From: Burkholderiales bacterium
GTDB lineage: Bacteria; Pseudomonadota; Gammaproteobacteria; Burkholderiales; SG8-41
Reading direction: 5' to 3'
Assembly: GCA_005800795.1 (NCBI GenBank)
Contig: SYEN01000121.1
Span: 1-7,172 of the forward strand
DNA: 7,172 bases
Shown here: positions 1 through 5,989 of the stretch, piece after piece
How positions within the stretch are numbered: the first letter of the stretch is position 1
How the letters are laid out: every line of letters starts with the position of its first letter
The notes under the pieces: model-generated
Databases searched by the model: none
What the model saw: the letters and a program-made list of their open reading frames with translations, nothing else
Told to the model about the DNA's origin: nothing
Position numbers and translations under genes: made by a program

Positions 1-612
1 CCTTACGATCCAAATTCGAAACCGGTCAAACGCACATCGCTGGGACGTTTCAGCCATGAGGGTGCGTGGTATGTGACCGGCGATGACGGCCGGGTGACGG
101 TTTACCAGGGCGACGACCGCTCGTTCGAGTATATCTACAAGTTCGTCACGCGTGATGCGTGGAACCCGCGTGAGCGCGCCGCCAACCGCGACCTGCTTGA
201 CCACGGCACGCTGTACGTCGCGCGCTTTAACGATGACGGCACGGGCGCGTGGATCGCGCTGACGCATGGCCAGAACGGTCTTACCCCGGCCAACGGTTTT
301 CGGGATCAAGCCGATGTCCTGGTGCGCACACGCGCTTCCGCCGACGCCGTGGGCGCGACGCCGATGGACAGGCCGGAATGGATTGCGGTTCATCCCGTCA
401 CGCGCGAGGTGTATTGCACGCTCACCAACAACGCCGGGCGCGGGTCACCGAAAGCGCGCACCATGGACGCGGCCAACCCGCGCGCCAACAACACCTTCGG
501 CCACATTATCCGTTGGCGCGAAGAGGGCAAAGACCCTGCCGTAGTCGCGTTTAAGTGGGACATCTTCGCACTGGCGGGCGACCCCAAACACAAGAATCCG
601 AACAAGCGCGGC
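1..612 (+). pseudogene. PhoX-type (DUF839) alkaline phosphatase, middle fragment
   Basis: The frame is open from base 1, so the gene begins upstream of the window. About 204 codons read as a PhoX-family phosphatase, a Tat-exported, Ca/Fe-dependent enzyme that releases phosphate from phosphomonoesters. Recognisable family blocks in order are PVKRTSLGRFSHEGAW (codons 8-23), GDDRSFEYIYKFV (37-49), DHGTLYVARF, MDRPEWIAVHP (about 122-132), NNTFGHIIRW (163-172) and KWDIFALAGDP (185-195). The family normally continues with a SPDGLWFD-like block and more than 150 further residues. Here homology stops near codon 204, and the frame then runs to 729 through sequence that is the antisense of a glycosyltransferase gene. 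The signal peptide and N-terminal part are off the window. Family assignment is fairly sure. Whether the truncation is biological or an assembly artefact cannot be told from sequence alone. Confidence 0.8.
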
Positions 613-770
613 ACCGCGTGCCCGCGTTCGAGCAGGCCCTTGACAAGGTTGCCCAACGTCATCGCCACGCCGTTGACTTCCGGCGGAAACGTCTCCGTCA
701 CCAACGCCAGCCGCAGGCTGTCCGGATAAGCCAAAAATGACTCGACGATGAATTCTTCCGCGTTTTTCAC
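612..770 (-). pseudogene. GT4-type glycosyltransferase, N-terminal fragment
   Basis: The minus frame starting at a GTG (770) contains LRLALVTETFPPEVNGVAMT followed by LGNLVKGLLERGHAV. This is the typical first beta strand and glycine-containing loop of GT-B fold, family 4 glycosyltransferases, which transfer sugars to lipids or glycans. About 52 residues are convincing. After the HAV codons (ending at 612) the frame reads antisense PhoX sequence until its stop at 390, so the rest of the enzyme, including the C-terminal nucleotide-sugar domain, is missing. No clear Shine-Dalgarno precedes GTG 770, so the true start may be a different GTG or TTG codon. The gene would have been convergent with the phosphatase. 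Donor and acceptor cannot be inferred from this piece. Confidence 0.72.
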
Positions 771-904
771 GCGTTACAGCATAGGCGTCGAATAAAGCAG
801 CGTGATGACGGTTTGGTTACCGTTGCGAGACAAACAGCATGGGCCACGCGTATCAGGCTGGCAGGCGATGCCTGAGGCGGGCAAGGCACACAACAAAGGC
901 ACAC

Positions 905-941
905 CAAAAAGAAAAGGGGCTACGTTCGCACGTAACCCCTT
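905..941 (-). terminator. Intrinsic terminator of the tRNA-Lys gene
   Basis: On the minus strand, AAGGGGTTACGT and ACGTAGCCCCTT form a 12-position stem with one mismatch around a GCGA tetraloop (914-941). A T-rich run, TTTTCTTTTT, follows. The stem begins 19 nt past the tRNA CCA end, which is the expected place to end a short tRNA transcript. The same hairpin on the plus strand has no T tract after it. Confidence 0.88.
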
Positions 942-960
942 GATGCAGCTCTAACAAATC

Positions 961-1036
961 TGGTAGGAGGTGCGAGATTCGAACTCGCGACCAACGGATT
1001 AAAAGTCCGCTGCTCTACCGGCTGAGCTAACCTCCC
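961..1036 (-). tRNA. tRNA-Lys (anticodon UUU), CCA encoded
   Basis: This is a complete 76-nt cloverleaf. It has acceptor GGGAGGT paired with ACCTCCT, D arm GCTC/GAGC, anticodon stem GCGGA/TCCGT around loop CTTTTAA with anticodon TTT at 1003-1001, T arm GCGAG-TTCGAAT-CTCGC, discriminator A73 and a genomic CCA (963-961). It reads AAA and AAG lysine codons. The first acceptor pair is a G1.U72 wobble (1036 with 965) rather than the usual G-C. All other stems are well formed except a G.U closing the anticodon stem at 27-43. It has its own promoter and terminator and so is probably monocistronic. Confidence 0.97.
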
Positions 1037-1048
1037 AAAAAGGGGCGA

Positions 1049-1077
1049 ATTCTACCGTTCATGGGGGAGCGGGTCAA
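1049..1077 (-). promoter_or_regulatory. Sigma70-type promoter of tRNA-Lys
   Basis: On the minus strand there is a -35 box TTGACC (1077-1072), a 17-bp spacer, and a -10 box TAGAAT (1054-1049), both close to consensus. Twelve bases separate the -10 from the mature tRNA 5' end. The first seven, TCGCCCC, form a GC-rich discriminator of the kind seen at stable-RNA promoters under stringent control. The regulation is inferred from that resemblance only. Confidence 0.82.
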
Positions 1078-1119
1078 CCTGGGCGGTGGCCGCTTCGCAC
1101 GATGCTGGTGCGGGGGTAA

Positions 1120-2247
1120 CTACGCTTCTCGCATCATGCGCCAGTATTGGAATTTCATCGCCGCCACAGCGCCCGCGACGATGGCGGCAAACGCTATTAC
1201 GGAGCCAACGGCCAATGTCGACATGCCAGTGATCGCCTGACCGACGGTGCATCCCATTGCCAACACGCCGCCCACGCCCATCAATACGCCACCCACCGCG
1301 TGATTGGCGAAGTCGCCCTTGGAGGCGAACCATTCGATGCGAAAAGTTTTGCTGGCAATCGCGTACAGGAAAGAGCCGACGATCACGCCAGCCAGCGCCA
1401 CTACACCAAAATTGACCAGCGACAATTTCGCCGGATTGAGCAGGTAACGCGCGGAATCACCCATCGGGCTGATGAAGGTGAAGGACTGTACCTGCACGCG
1501 GCTGGGGATATCGGTCGCCATTTCGGCGAAATCCTTCCACGCCTGCCCCTGCGGCCCACCTGTGAGGTACCAGCCGGCGATAATCGCCAGGCCCACCACC
1601 GCGCCGCCGAGTATGTTGTCGAAACTTGCGCGAAAATCCTTCGACTTAAATACAAAAATCAGCATGCCCATCGCAAACATCAGCGCCACAGCGGCGTTGT
1701 TGCTTTTCGACGGCGCCTGCCCCAGCAGGCCCGCAATCACGTCACCCGCGTGCTGCGTCGGCATGCCGCGTTGTGCGAGGTTAGTGGTGGCGGCCTGCAC
1801 CCACGGTAGAAACGCTTTTTCATAAAGCGGCGACCACAGCATTAGGTAGGCGGCCGCCATGCCTATCAGCAACACCACCAGTGATTTCAAATTGCCCGTG
1901 CCCACGCGCACCAGGGTTTTGTTGCCGCAGCCGCTGGCCAGCACCATGCCAAAGCCAAACAGCAGTCCGCCCAGCAGGTAACGCGGCCACGCAAAATTCG
2001 CGGTGCGGTACGGCGGAAAGGTCTCTCCAGACAGATTGATCGTGCCGCCGAACTCCAGCGCTGTTACGCCCAGTAGCGCCAACGCCATCGCGAACACCCA
2101 CGCGCGCATGCGGCCGGTATCGCCGATGTTCATCCAATCCGACACCGCGCCCATGGTGCAGAAATGCGTTTTGTTGACCACCGCACCCATGATCACGGCG
2201 ATCAGGAATACGGCGGTAAGCACTTGATGATGAACGTTGAATTCCAT
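1120..2247 (-). CDS. YeeE/YedE family membrane transporter (sulfur-compound type)
   Basis: This is a 375-residue, very hydrophobic protein with roughly nine or ten membrane segments. Family marks are THFCTMGAVSDW near residues 27-38, the motif SGCGNKTLVRVGTGNL at 105-120, and MGCTVGQAITGMSTLAVGS at 331-349. This gives two related GC-containing halves, as in YeeE/YedE proteins. Characterised members (TsuA) import thiosulfate through a path lined by conserved cysteines. Here the only cysteines are C30, C107 and C333. The substrate is not shown; thiosulfate or another sulfur or selenium compound is an inference from family. ATG 2247 has no obvious Shine-Dalgarno, but the N-terminus fits the family there. 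It lies 62 bp after queC and 43 bp before the tRNA promoter, in the same direction as both. No sulfur-metabolism partner gene is adjacent. Confidence 0.88.
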   Translation of the reverse strand: MEFNVHHQVLTAVFLIAVIMGAVVNKTHFCTMGAVSDWMNIGDTGRMRAWVFAMALALLGVTALEFGGTINLSGETFPPYRTANFAWPRYLLGGLLFGFGMVLASGCGNKTLVRVGTGNLKSLVVLLIGMAAAYLMLWSPLYEKAFLPWVQAATTNLAQRGMPTQHAGDVIAGLLGQAPSKSNNAAVALMFAMGMLIFVFKSKDFRASFDNILGGAVVGLAIIAGWYLTGGPQGQAWKDFAEMATDIPSRVQVQSFTFISPMGDSARYLLNPAKLSLVNFGVVALAGVIVGSFLYAIASKTFRIEWFASKGDFANHAVGGVLMGVGGVLAMGCTVGQAITGMSTLAVGSVIAFAAIVAGAVAAMKFQYWRMMREA

Positions 2248-2280
2248 CGTAGCGGCAATGCGGTTTTCCGTGTAAACGCC

Positions 2281-2309
2281 AGTATACTATAACTATTTGT
2301 TTTAATTGA
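2281..2309 (-). promoter_or_regulatory. Possible promoter for the YeeE/YedE-type gene
   Basis: The 62-bp gap after the queC stop is markedly AT-rich for this GC-rich window. It contains TATACT (2286-2281), which could be a -10 box, overlapped by TATAGT (2291-2286). No good -35 hexamer lies 16-18 bp upstream; the best is TCAATT. The case rests on base composition and one box, so read-through from queC remains possible. Confidence 0.28.
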
Positions 2310-2993
2310 TTATTTTTTATCGTCTCGATAGTGCGTTGGGTCAGCTACCCCTGCCTGCTCGAAACCTGTTCTGCGCAGCCTGCACGCGTCGCACACGCCG
2401 CATGCCAAGCCTTCATCAGTCGCCTGATAACACGACACCGTCTGCGCAAAGTCAACGCCGAGCACCACGCCCTGACGAATGATTTCCGCTTTCGACAATG
2501 CAATGATCGGCGTGTGCACGGTCAGTTGCTGGCCTTCCACGGCGGCCTTGGTTGCGAGATTGGCCATGGCCTCATAGGCCTTGACGTAAGCGGGCCGGCA
2601 ATCCGGATAGCCGGAGTAATCCACCGCGTTGGCGCCAAAAAAAATATCGTTGGCGCCGCACACCTCCGCATTCGCCAGTGCGAACGACAGCAAAATCGTA
2701 TTGCGCGCCGGCACATAGGTGACCGGTATGCCGCCCGCCACACCGCCCGTGGGCACAGCGATGCGGGTGTCAGTCAACGCCGAACCACCGAAGCCCGCGA
2801 GATCGATTTTCACCATGCGATGATGGGCCGCGCCCAGCGCCCGCGCCACGCTTGCGGCGGCGGTGAGTTCCGCACGATGGCGCTGACCGTAATCCAGCGA
2901 CAGGCAATGGCAGGCGTAGCCCTGCTCGCGCGCCATGGCCAGTACGGTGGCGGAATCCAGTCCGCCGGAGAGCAGTACGACTGCGATTTTCAT
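2310..2993 (-). CDS. queC: 7-cyano-7-deazaguanine (preQ0) synthase QueC
   Basis: The enzyme converts 7-carboxy-7-deazaguanine to preQ0 with ATP and ammonia, the step after QueE on the way to queuosine in tRNAs with GUN anticodons. At 227 residues it has normal family length. Visible signatures are the PP-loop SGGLDS (9-14), LDYGQRHRAEL (33-43), YVPARNTI (93-100), the GANAVDYSGYPDCRP block (120-134), and a C-terminal zinc site made of C188, C198, C201 and C204 (the CGVCDAC run). ATG 2993 gives the family-typical N-terminus, although no strong Shine-Dalgarno is seen. It follows cpoB by 66 bp in the same direction. A queE gene is often found between these two in related clusters and is absent here. 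Confidence 0.96.
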   Translation of the reverse strand: MKIAVVLLSGGLDSATVLAMAREQGYACHCLSLDYGQRHRAELTAAASVARALGAAHHRMVKIDLAGFGGSALTDTRIAVPTGGVAGGIPVTYVPARNTILLSFALANAEVCGANDIFFGANAVDYSGYPDCRPAYVKAYEAMANLATKAAVEGQQLTVHTPIIALSKAEIIRQGVVLGVDFAQTVSCYQATDEGLACGVCDACRLRRTGFEQAGVADPTHYRDDKK

Positions 2994-3005
2994 ACGAGAT
3001 ACGCC

Positions 3006-3018
3006 GGGCGTTGCGCCC
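3006..3018 (-). other. Small GC hairpin just upstream of queC
   Basis: On the minus strand GGGCG-CAA-CGCCC forms a perfect 5-bp stem with a 3-nt loop, 12 nt before the queC start codon. No T tract follows, so it is not an intrinsic terminator. It could affect ribosome access at queC, which lacks a clear Shine-Dalgarno, but chance is plausible at this GC content. Confidence 0.25.
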
Positions 3019-3059
3019 CGTGCGAGAAATTCAGATGGAAGTTACAACCAAGGATTTTA

Positions 3060-3902
3060 CTACTTGAGCGTCGCCAGCCTGCGCTTGGCCTTGTCGGCGG
3101 CCTCGGAAGCGGGATAACGCTGCACCAGCGCGTCCATGGTCTTGCGCGCACCAGCACTTTCGCCCAGCTCGGATTGGGCGCTGGCAATGTTGAGCATGGC
3201 GTCGGGCGCGGAGGCGCTGTCGGGATACGCCGCGATCAGCTTCTGCTGGCTGGCGATGGCGTTTTTGAAATCGCGCAGATTGAAATAGGAATCGCCGATC
3301 CAGTATTGCGCGCGATGGGCAAGCCCGCTTTTGGGATACTGGCCCAGAAACGATTGAAACGAGGTAATCGCGCCCCGGTAGTTGCCGATGCGCCGTTGCT
3401 GCTGCGCAGCTTCATACACGCGCGTTTCATCTGCAGAGGCTGCGACTGCAGGCGCGGCAGTGGTGGAAGGAGACGAAGCCGCAACTGAAGGCGTTTCAGG
3501 GGGCGCTGCGCCTGCCGGCGGTGGTTCCAGCCGCCTCAACCGGGCATCGACATCAACATACATATCGCGCTGGCGCTTGGCGCTGCTTTCAAGACCGTTG
3601 TTCACCACCTCGATCTGGCCACGCAGGCTTTGAATCTCGCGTTTGAGCAGTTCGATTTGGTTCACCAGTTCCAGCATCGATTGCTGGGCGTTCTGGGTGC
3701 CGCGCAGGGATTCCTCGATCTTGGAGAGACGCCCCGCCATGGCGTCAGTCTGAATTTTGTAGTCATCCAGACGCTTGGCATTGTCGGCCACGCCCTTGCG
3801 TGCCACGTCGTCGTCGAACATGCCGGCGTGTGCGGGCGCCAGCATGCCTACCGCCAGACAAAGCAGGCTCGACAGCAGTATCGGCCATCCACGACAAAAC
3901 AT
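3060..3902 (-). CDS. cpoB: Tol-Pal partner CpoB (YbgF), periplasmic coiled-coil/TPR protein
   Basis: This 280-residue periplasmic protein coordinates outer-membrane constriction by Tol-Pal with septal peptidoglycan synthesis (PBP1B) in well-studied relatives. A signal peptide spans residues 1-26, with cleavage likely after AHA and the mature form starting GMFDDD. Residues about 40-127 are a heptad-rich coiled coil for trimerisation. Residues 128-158 form a Pro/Ala/Ser/Thr linker. Residues about 161-280 carry three TPR-like units (VYEAAQQQRRIGNYRGAI, AQYWIGDSYFNLRDFKNAI, AMLNIASAQSELGESAGA). I start at ATG 3902 rather than GTG 3917 because a good Shine-Dalgarno, GAGGTG, lies 7 nt before it and the signal peptide then has a normal short n-region. 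It follows pal by 32 bp. Confidence 0.94.
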   Translation of the reverse strand: MFCRGWPILLSSLLCLAVGMLAPAHAGMFDDDVARKGVADNAKRLDDYKIQTDAMAGRLSKIEESLRGTQNAQQSMLELVNQIELLKREIQSLRGQIEVVNNGLESSAKRQRDMYVDVDARLRRLEPPPAGAAPPETPSVAASSPSTTAAPAVAASADETRVYEAAQQQRRIGNYRGAITSFQSFLGQYPKSGLAHRAQYWIGDSYFNLRDFKNAIASQQKLIAAYPDSASAPDAMLNIASAQSELGESAGARKTMDALVQRYPASEAADKAKRRLATLK

Positions 3903-3906
3903 ACTT

Positions 3907-3934
3907 TCGCACCTCACGCCTGATGCCTCACGCC
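3907..3934 (-). repeat. Four degenerate tandem heptamers between pal and cpoB
   Basis: The minus strand directly after the pal stop reads GGCGTGA, GGCATCA, GGCGTGA, GGTGCGA, four 7-nt units in tandem. Units 1 and 3 are identical, and units 2 and 4 differ from them at two and three positions. The array fills 28 of the 32 bp between the genes, and the last two units contain the cpoB ribosome binding site. It may be a short slippage-prone tandem repeat or a regulatory spacer. Confidence 0.6.
3910..3915 (-). promoter_or_regulatory. Ribosome binding site of cpoB
   Basis: GAGGTG on the minus strand sits 7 nt before ATG 3902. This spacing decides that start over the in-frame GTG at 3917, which would overlap the site itself. 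Confidence 0.75.
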
Positions 3935-4510
3935 TTAATCCGTCTGATAAACGATTTCCGCACGGCGGTTCTGTGCGAAGGCCTCCTCGGTGCGGCCTTC
4001 AACACGCGGTTTTTCCATGCCGAAACTCACCGTCTCTACGCGCACACCTTCGGCGCCGAGCACGGACATCATCTGCTTGACGGCATCGGCGCGGCGCTGG
4101 CCCAGTGCCAGGTTGTATTCACGCCCGCCGCGTTCATCGGTATTGCCCTGAATAATCATTTTCGCCTTCGCATCACCCGCCATGTATTTCGCGTGCGCGG
4201 CTACCAGCGGGCGATATTCTTCCTTCACCAGATTGCTGTCATAGTCAAAGTAAATAATGCGCTTGGACAAAATATTGTTCGGGTCTTTCAGCGAAGCCGG
4301 GCCGGTGAGTTGCGTCGGCTTCTCTATCACGGCGGTCTTAACGGGTGTCTCGACCACCTGCACCGGCGGCTGCTTGGCCGGCGTGGGCAGTGGCCGCTGC
4401 ACGCCATCAACAACCGGCGCAGCTTCCTGCTCTTTAGTTGGGGTGCTGCTGCATGCCGCCATCATCAGGGCGGTCAAGGCAATCACGAATCCCGGCAGAA
4501 TTCTCGGCAT
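3935..4510 (-). CDS. pal: Peptidoglycan-associated lipoprotein Pal
   Basis: Pal is an outer-membrane lipoprotein that binds peptidoglycan non-covalently and is the target of TolB. The 191-residue protein has a lipoprotein signal with lipobox MAAC ending at Cys20, then a flexible Pro/Val/Lys-rich tether (about 21-80). An OmpA-like domain follows (about 84-191). Its core has YFDYDS (87-92) and the peptidoglycan-binding stretch GNTDERGGREYNLALGQRRA (122-141), in which Asp125 and an Arg at 139/140 match the usual diaminopimelate-contacting residues. It ends with the conserved AQNRRAEIVY. ATG 4510 was chosen over the upstream in-frame TTG 4516 because of its ideal Shine-Dalgarno spacing. It lies 57 bp after tolB and 32 bp before cpoB. 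Confidence 0.97.
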   Translation of the reverse strand: MPRILPGFVIALTALMMAACSSTPTKEQEAAPVVDGVQRPLPTPAKQPPVQVVETPVKTAVIEKPTQLTGPASLKDPNNILSKRIIYFDYDSNLVKEEYRPLVAAHAKYMAGDAKAKMIIQGNTDERGGREYNLALGQRRADAVKQMMSVLGAEGVRVETVSFGMEKPRVEGRTEEAFAQNRRAEIVYQTD

Positions 4511-4517
4511 GTTCAAA

Positions 4518-4524
4518 CTCCTTT
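4518..4524 (-). promoter_or_regulatory. Ribosome binding site of pal
   Basis: AAAGGAG on the minus strand lies 7 nt before ATG 4510. It is the strongest Shine-Dalgarno in the cluster, in line with the high abundance usual for Pal, and it decides the start against TTG 4516. Confidence 0.85.
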
Positions 4525-4567
4525 GTTATTTTCGAGGGGCCCTTAAAACGTGTGCAACGTAAGCTAC

Positions 4568-5911
4568 TTACTTGACAATCGGGCCCCACGCGGGTTCCCG
4601 GATATCGCCCGAACTTTCGGTAAACCGTTGCTTCACGCGGCCGTCGCTGGAAACGGCGGCTAATATACCACGCCCCCCCACCTCACTTGCGTAGAGGATC
4701 ATGCGGCCATTGGGTGAAAACACCGGTGACTGATCGAGCGCTCCTTCAGTCAGTACCTGTAGCTGCCGCGACGACATGTCCTGCACTGCTACGCTGAAAC
4801 GGCCGCCGCAACGATGAATGTACGTGAAACTTTTGCCATCGGGACTCTGGCGCGCGGAAATGTTGTAATGCCCTTCAAACGTCACGCGCTGCACCGCGCC
4901 GCCATTCACCGGTATGCGATAAATCTGCGGACTGCCGCCGCGATCCGACGTGAACAATATCGAGCTGCCATCTGGCGAAAAATTCGGTTCAGTGTCGATG
5001 GAAGCGCTCGCCGCCAGCCGCACCGGCTGCCCGCTGCCATCGGCGTTGATCAAATTCATCTGCGAGCCGCCGTCGCGCGACAACACCACCGCCAGCCGCC
5101 GCCCGTCGGGCGACCACGCCGGCGCGCTGTTGCTGCCGAAGAAATTAGCCACAGCAGTTCGCGTTCCCGTGGCAATCGACTGCACATACACCACGGGCTT
5201 TTTCTGCTCGAACGACACATAGGCCAACCGCGAGCCATCCGGCGACCACTTAGGCGAAATAATCGGCTCGTTCGACGCCAGTATGGTTTGCGGGCTGAAA
5301 CCATCCGCATCGGCCACCTGCAATTCAAAGCGCTTGCCGGGGCGGCGAACCACGTAGGCAATGCGCGTGGCGAATGCGCCCGGCTCGCCGGCGAGTCTTT
5401 CGTAAATGGCATCGGCGATTTTGTGCGCGGTCAGCCGCAGCTGCGCCGCTGATGCGACATACGACAGGCCTGCGAGTTGCGTTTGTTGTATTGCATCCAT
5501 CAAACGAAAACGGATTTCATAACGGCCATCAGCAGCAGTACTCACGCTGCCGATTACCACCGCGTCGGCGCCGCGCCCGCGCCAGTGCGCGTAGTCGACT
5601 TGCTCCGGTTCGTGTTGCGGCTTGGCGCCTGCCGCCTCCACCATTCTGAACAGGCCGCTACGCAAAAGGTCGGCGGCGATCACCGGCGACACCGGCTGCT
5701 TCAAACCCGTTTCATCGCGAAACGGCGCAATCGCCACTTGATACTGCTTGATGCCGCCACCGGCGGCGTAATTGCACGGGTAGTCGGAGGCCGACAGCGG
5801 CGGCGGATTTTGCGTGGCGCCGCCGCCGATCACCTCAATACGAATCTGCGCAAGCGCAACTGAGGAACAAAAAAATATCAATAAAAACAGATAGTTACGA
5901 ATTTTCGACAT
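4568..5911 (-). CDS. tolB: Tol-Pal translocation protein TolB
   Basis: TolB is a periplasmic shuttle that binds Pal and, through its N-terminal strand, TolA. The 447-residue precursor has a signal peptide (1-21, cleavage likely after VALA). An N-terminal alpha/beta domain follows (about 55-180; VAIAPF at 59-64 and ADLLRSGLF at 80-88). A beta-propeller then carries repeated SPDG-type turns at about 223, 267, 312, 356 and 399 (the last is SPNG). ATG 5911 starts a good signal peptide. The odd part is residues 36-57, about 22 residues more than usual between the TolA-contacting strand (IRIEV) and the first domain strand. This segment is Pro/Gly/Tyr-rich and contains Cys46. The only other mature cysteine is Cys368 in HRCGGRF. 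It lies 78 bp after tolA. Confidence 0.96.
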   Translation of the reverse strand: MSKIRNYLFLLIFFCSSVALAQIRIEVIGGGATQNPPPLSASDYPCNYAAGGGIKQYQVAIAPFRDETGLKQPVSPVIAADLLRSGLFRMVEAAGAKPQHEPEQVDYAHWRGRGADAVVIGSVSTAADGRYEIRFRLMDAIQQTQLAGLSYVASAAQLRLTAHKIADAIYERLAGEPGAFATRIAYVVRRPGKRFELQVADADGFSPQTILASNEPIISPKWSPDGSRLAYVSFEQKKPVVYVQSIATGTRTAVANFFGSNSAPAWSPDGRRLAVVLSRDGGSQMNLINADGSGQPVRLAASASIDTEPNFSPDGSSILFTSDRGGSPQIYRIPVNGGAVQRVTFEGHYNISARQSPDGKSFTYIHRCGGRFSVAVQDMSSRQLQVLTEGALDQSPVFSPNGRMILYASEVGGRGILAAVSSDGRVKQRFTESSGDIREPAWGPIVK

Positions 5912-5989
5912 GGATGCGACTCACTTCGAATACGGTTGTGACCGTGCGGATTTTGTCAGGTTCATTTTCAAGTCGGGCACTCACGGCTA

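Noticed and set aside
808..823. Inverted repeat ACGGT-TTGGTT-ACCGT, with a similar ACGGT-TGTG-ACCGT at 5932-5945, as a shared operator
   Set aside because: The half-sites match, but spacer lengths differ (6 and 4) and the sites lie in unrelated contexts. Five-base half-sites are expected by chance.
771..904. A hidden gene between the glycosyltransferase fragment and the tRNA terminator
   Set aside because: Neither strand has a convincing frame or RNA fold here. Small GC-rich hairpins such as CAGGC-GAT-GCCTG (862-874) lack T tracts or conservation evidence.
1096..1112. CGCAC/GTGCG hairpin after the transporter stop as a terminator
   Set aside because: The stem is only 5 bp with a 7-nt loop and no T tract follows, so it does not support intrinsic termination.
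1147..1809. A 220-codon plus-strand open frame opposite the transporter gene
   Set aside because: Its His/Arg-rich composition is typical of antisense to a hydrophobic membrane protein, and the minus-strand frame has clear family motifs.
2331..3488. A 385-codon plus-strand open frame opposite queC and cpoB
   Set aside because: It is the antisense of two well-recognised genes, has no family motif, is rich in Arg/His/Ala as expected for GC-rich antisense, and spans the gap between genes without any feature of its own.
3903..3917. GTG 3917 as the cpoB start
   Set aside because: It would place the start inside the Shine-Dalgarno of ATG 3902 and add an acidic Glu-containing n-region to the signal peptide.
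3800..4546. A 248-codon plus-strand open frame opposite pal
   Set aside because: It covers pal and parts of its neighbours in antisense, with no recognisable domain or ribosome binding site.
5921..5965. A 14-codon frame just before tolB that could be a leader peptide
   Set aside because: It has no Shine-Dalgarno, no run of regulatory codons and no attenuator-like structure; short frames like this arise by chance.
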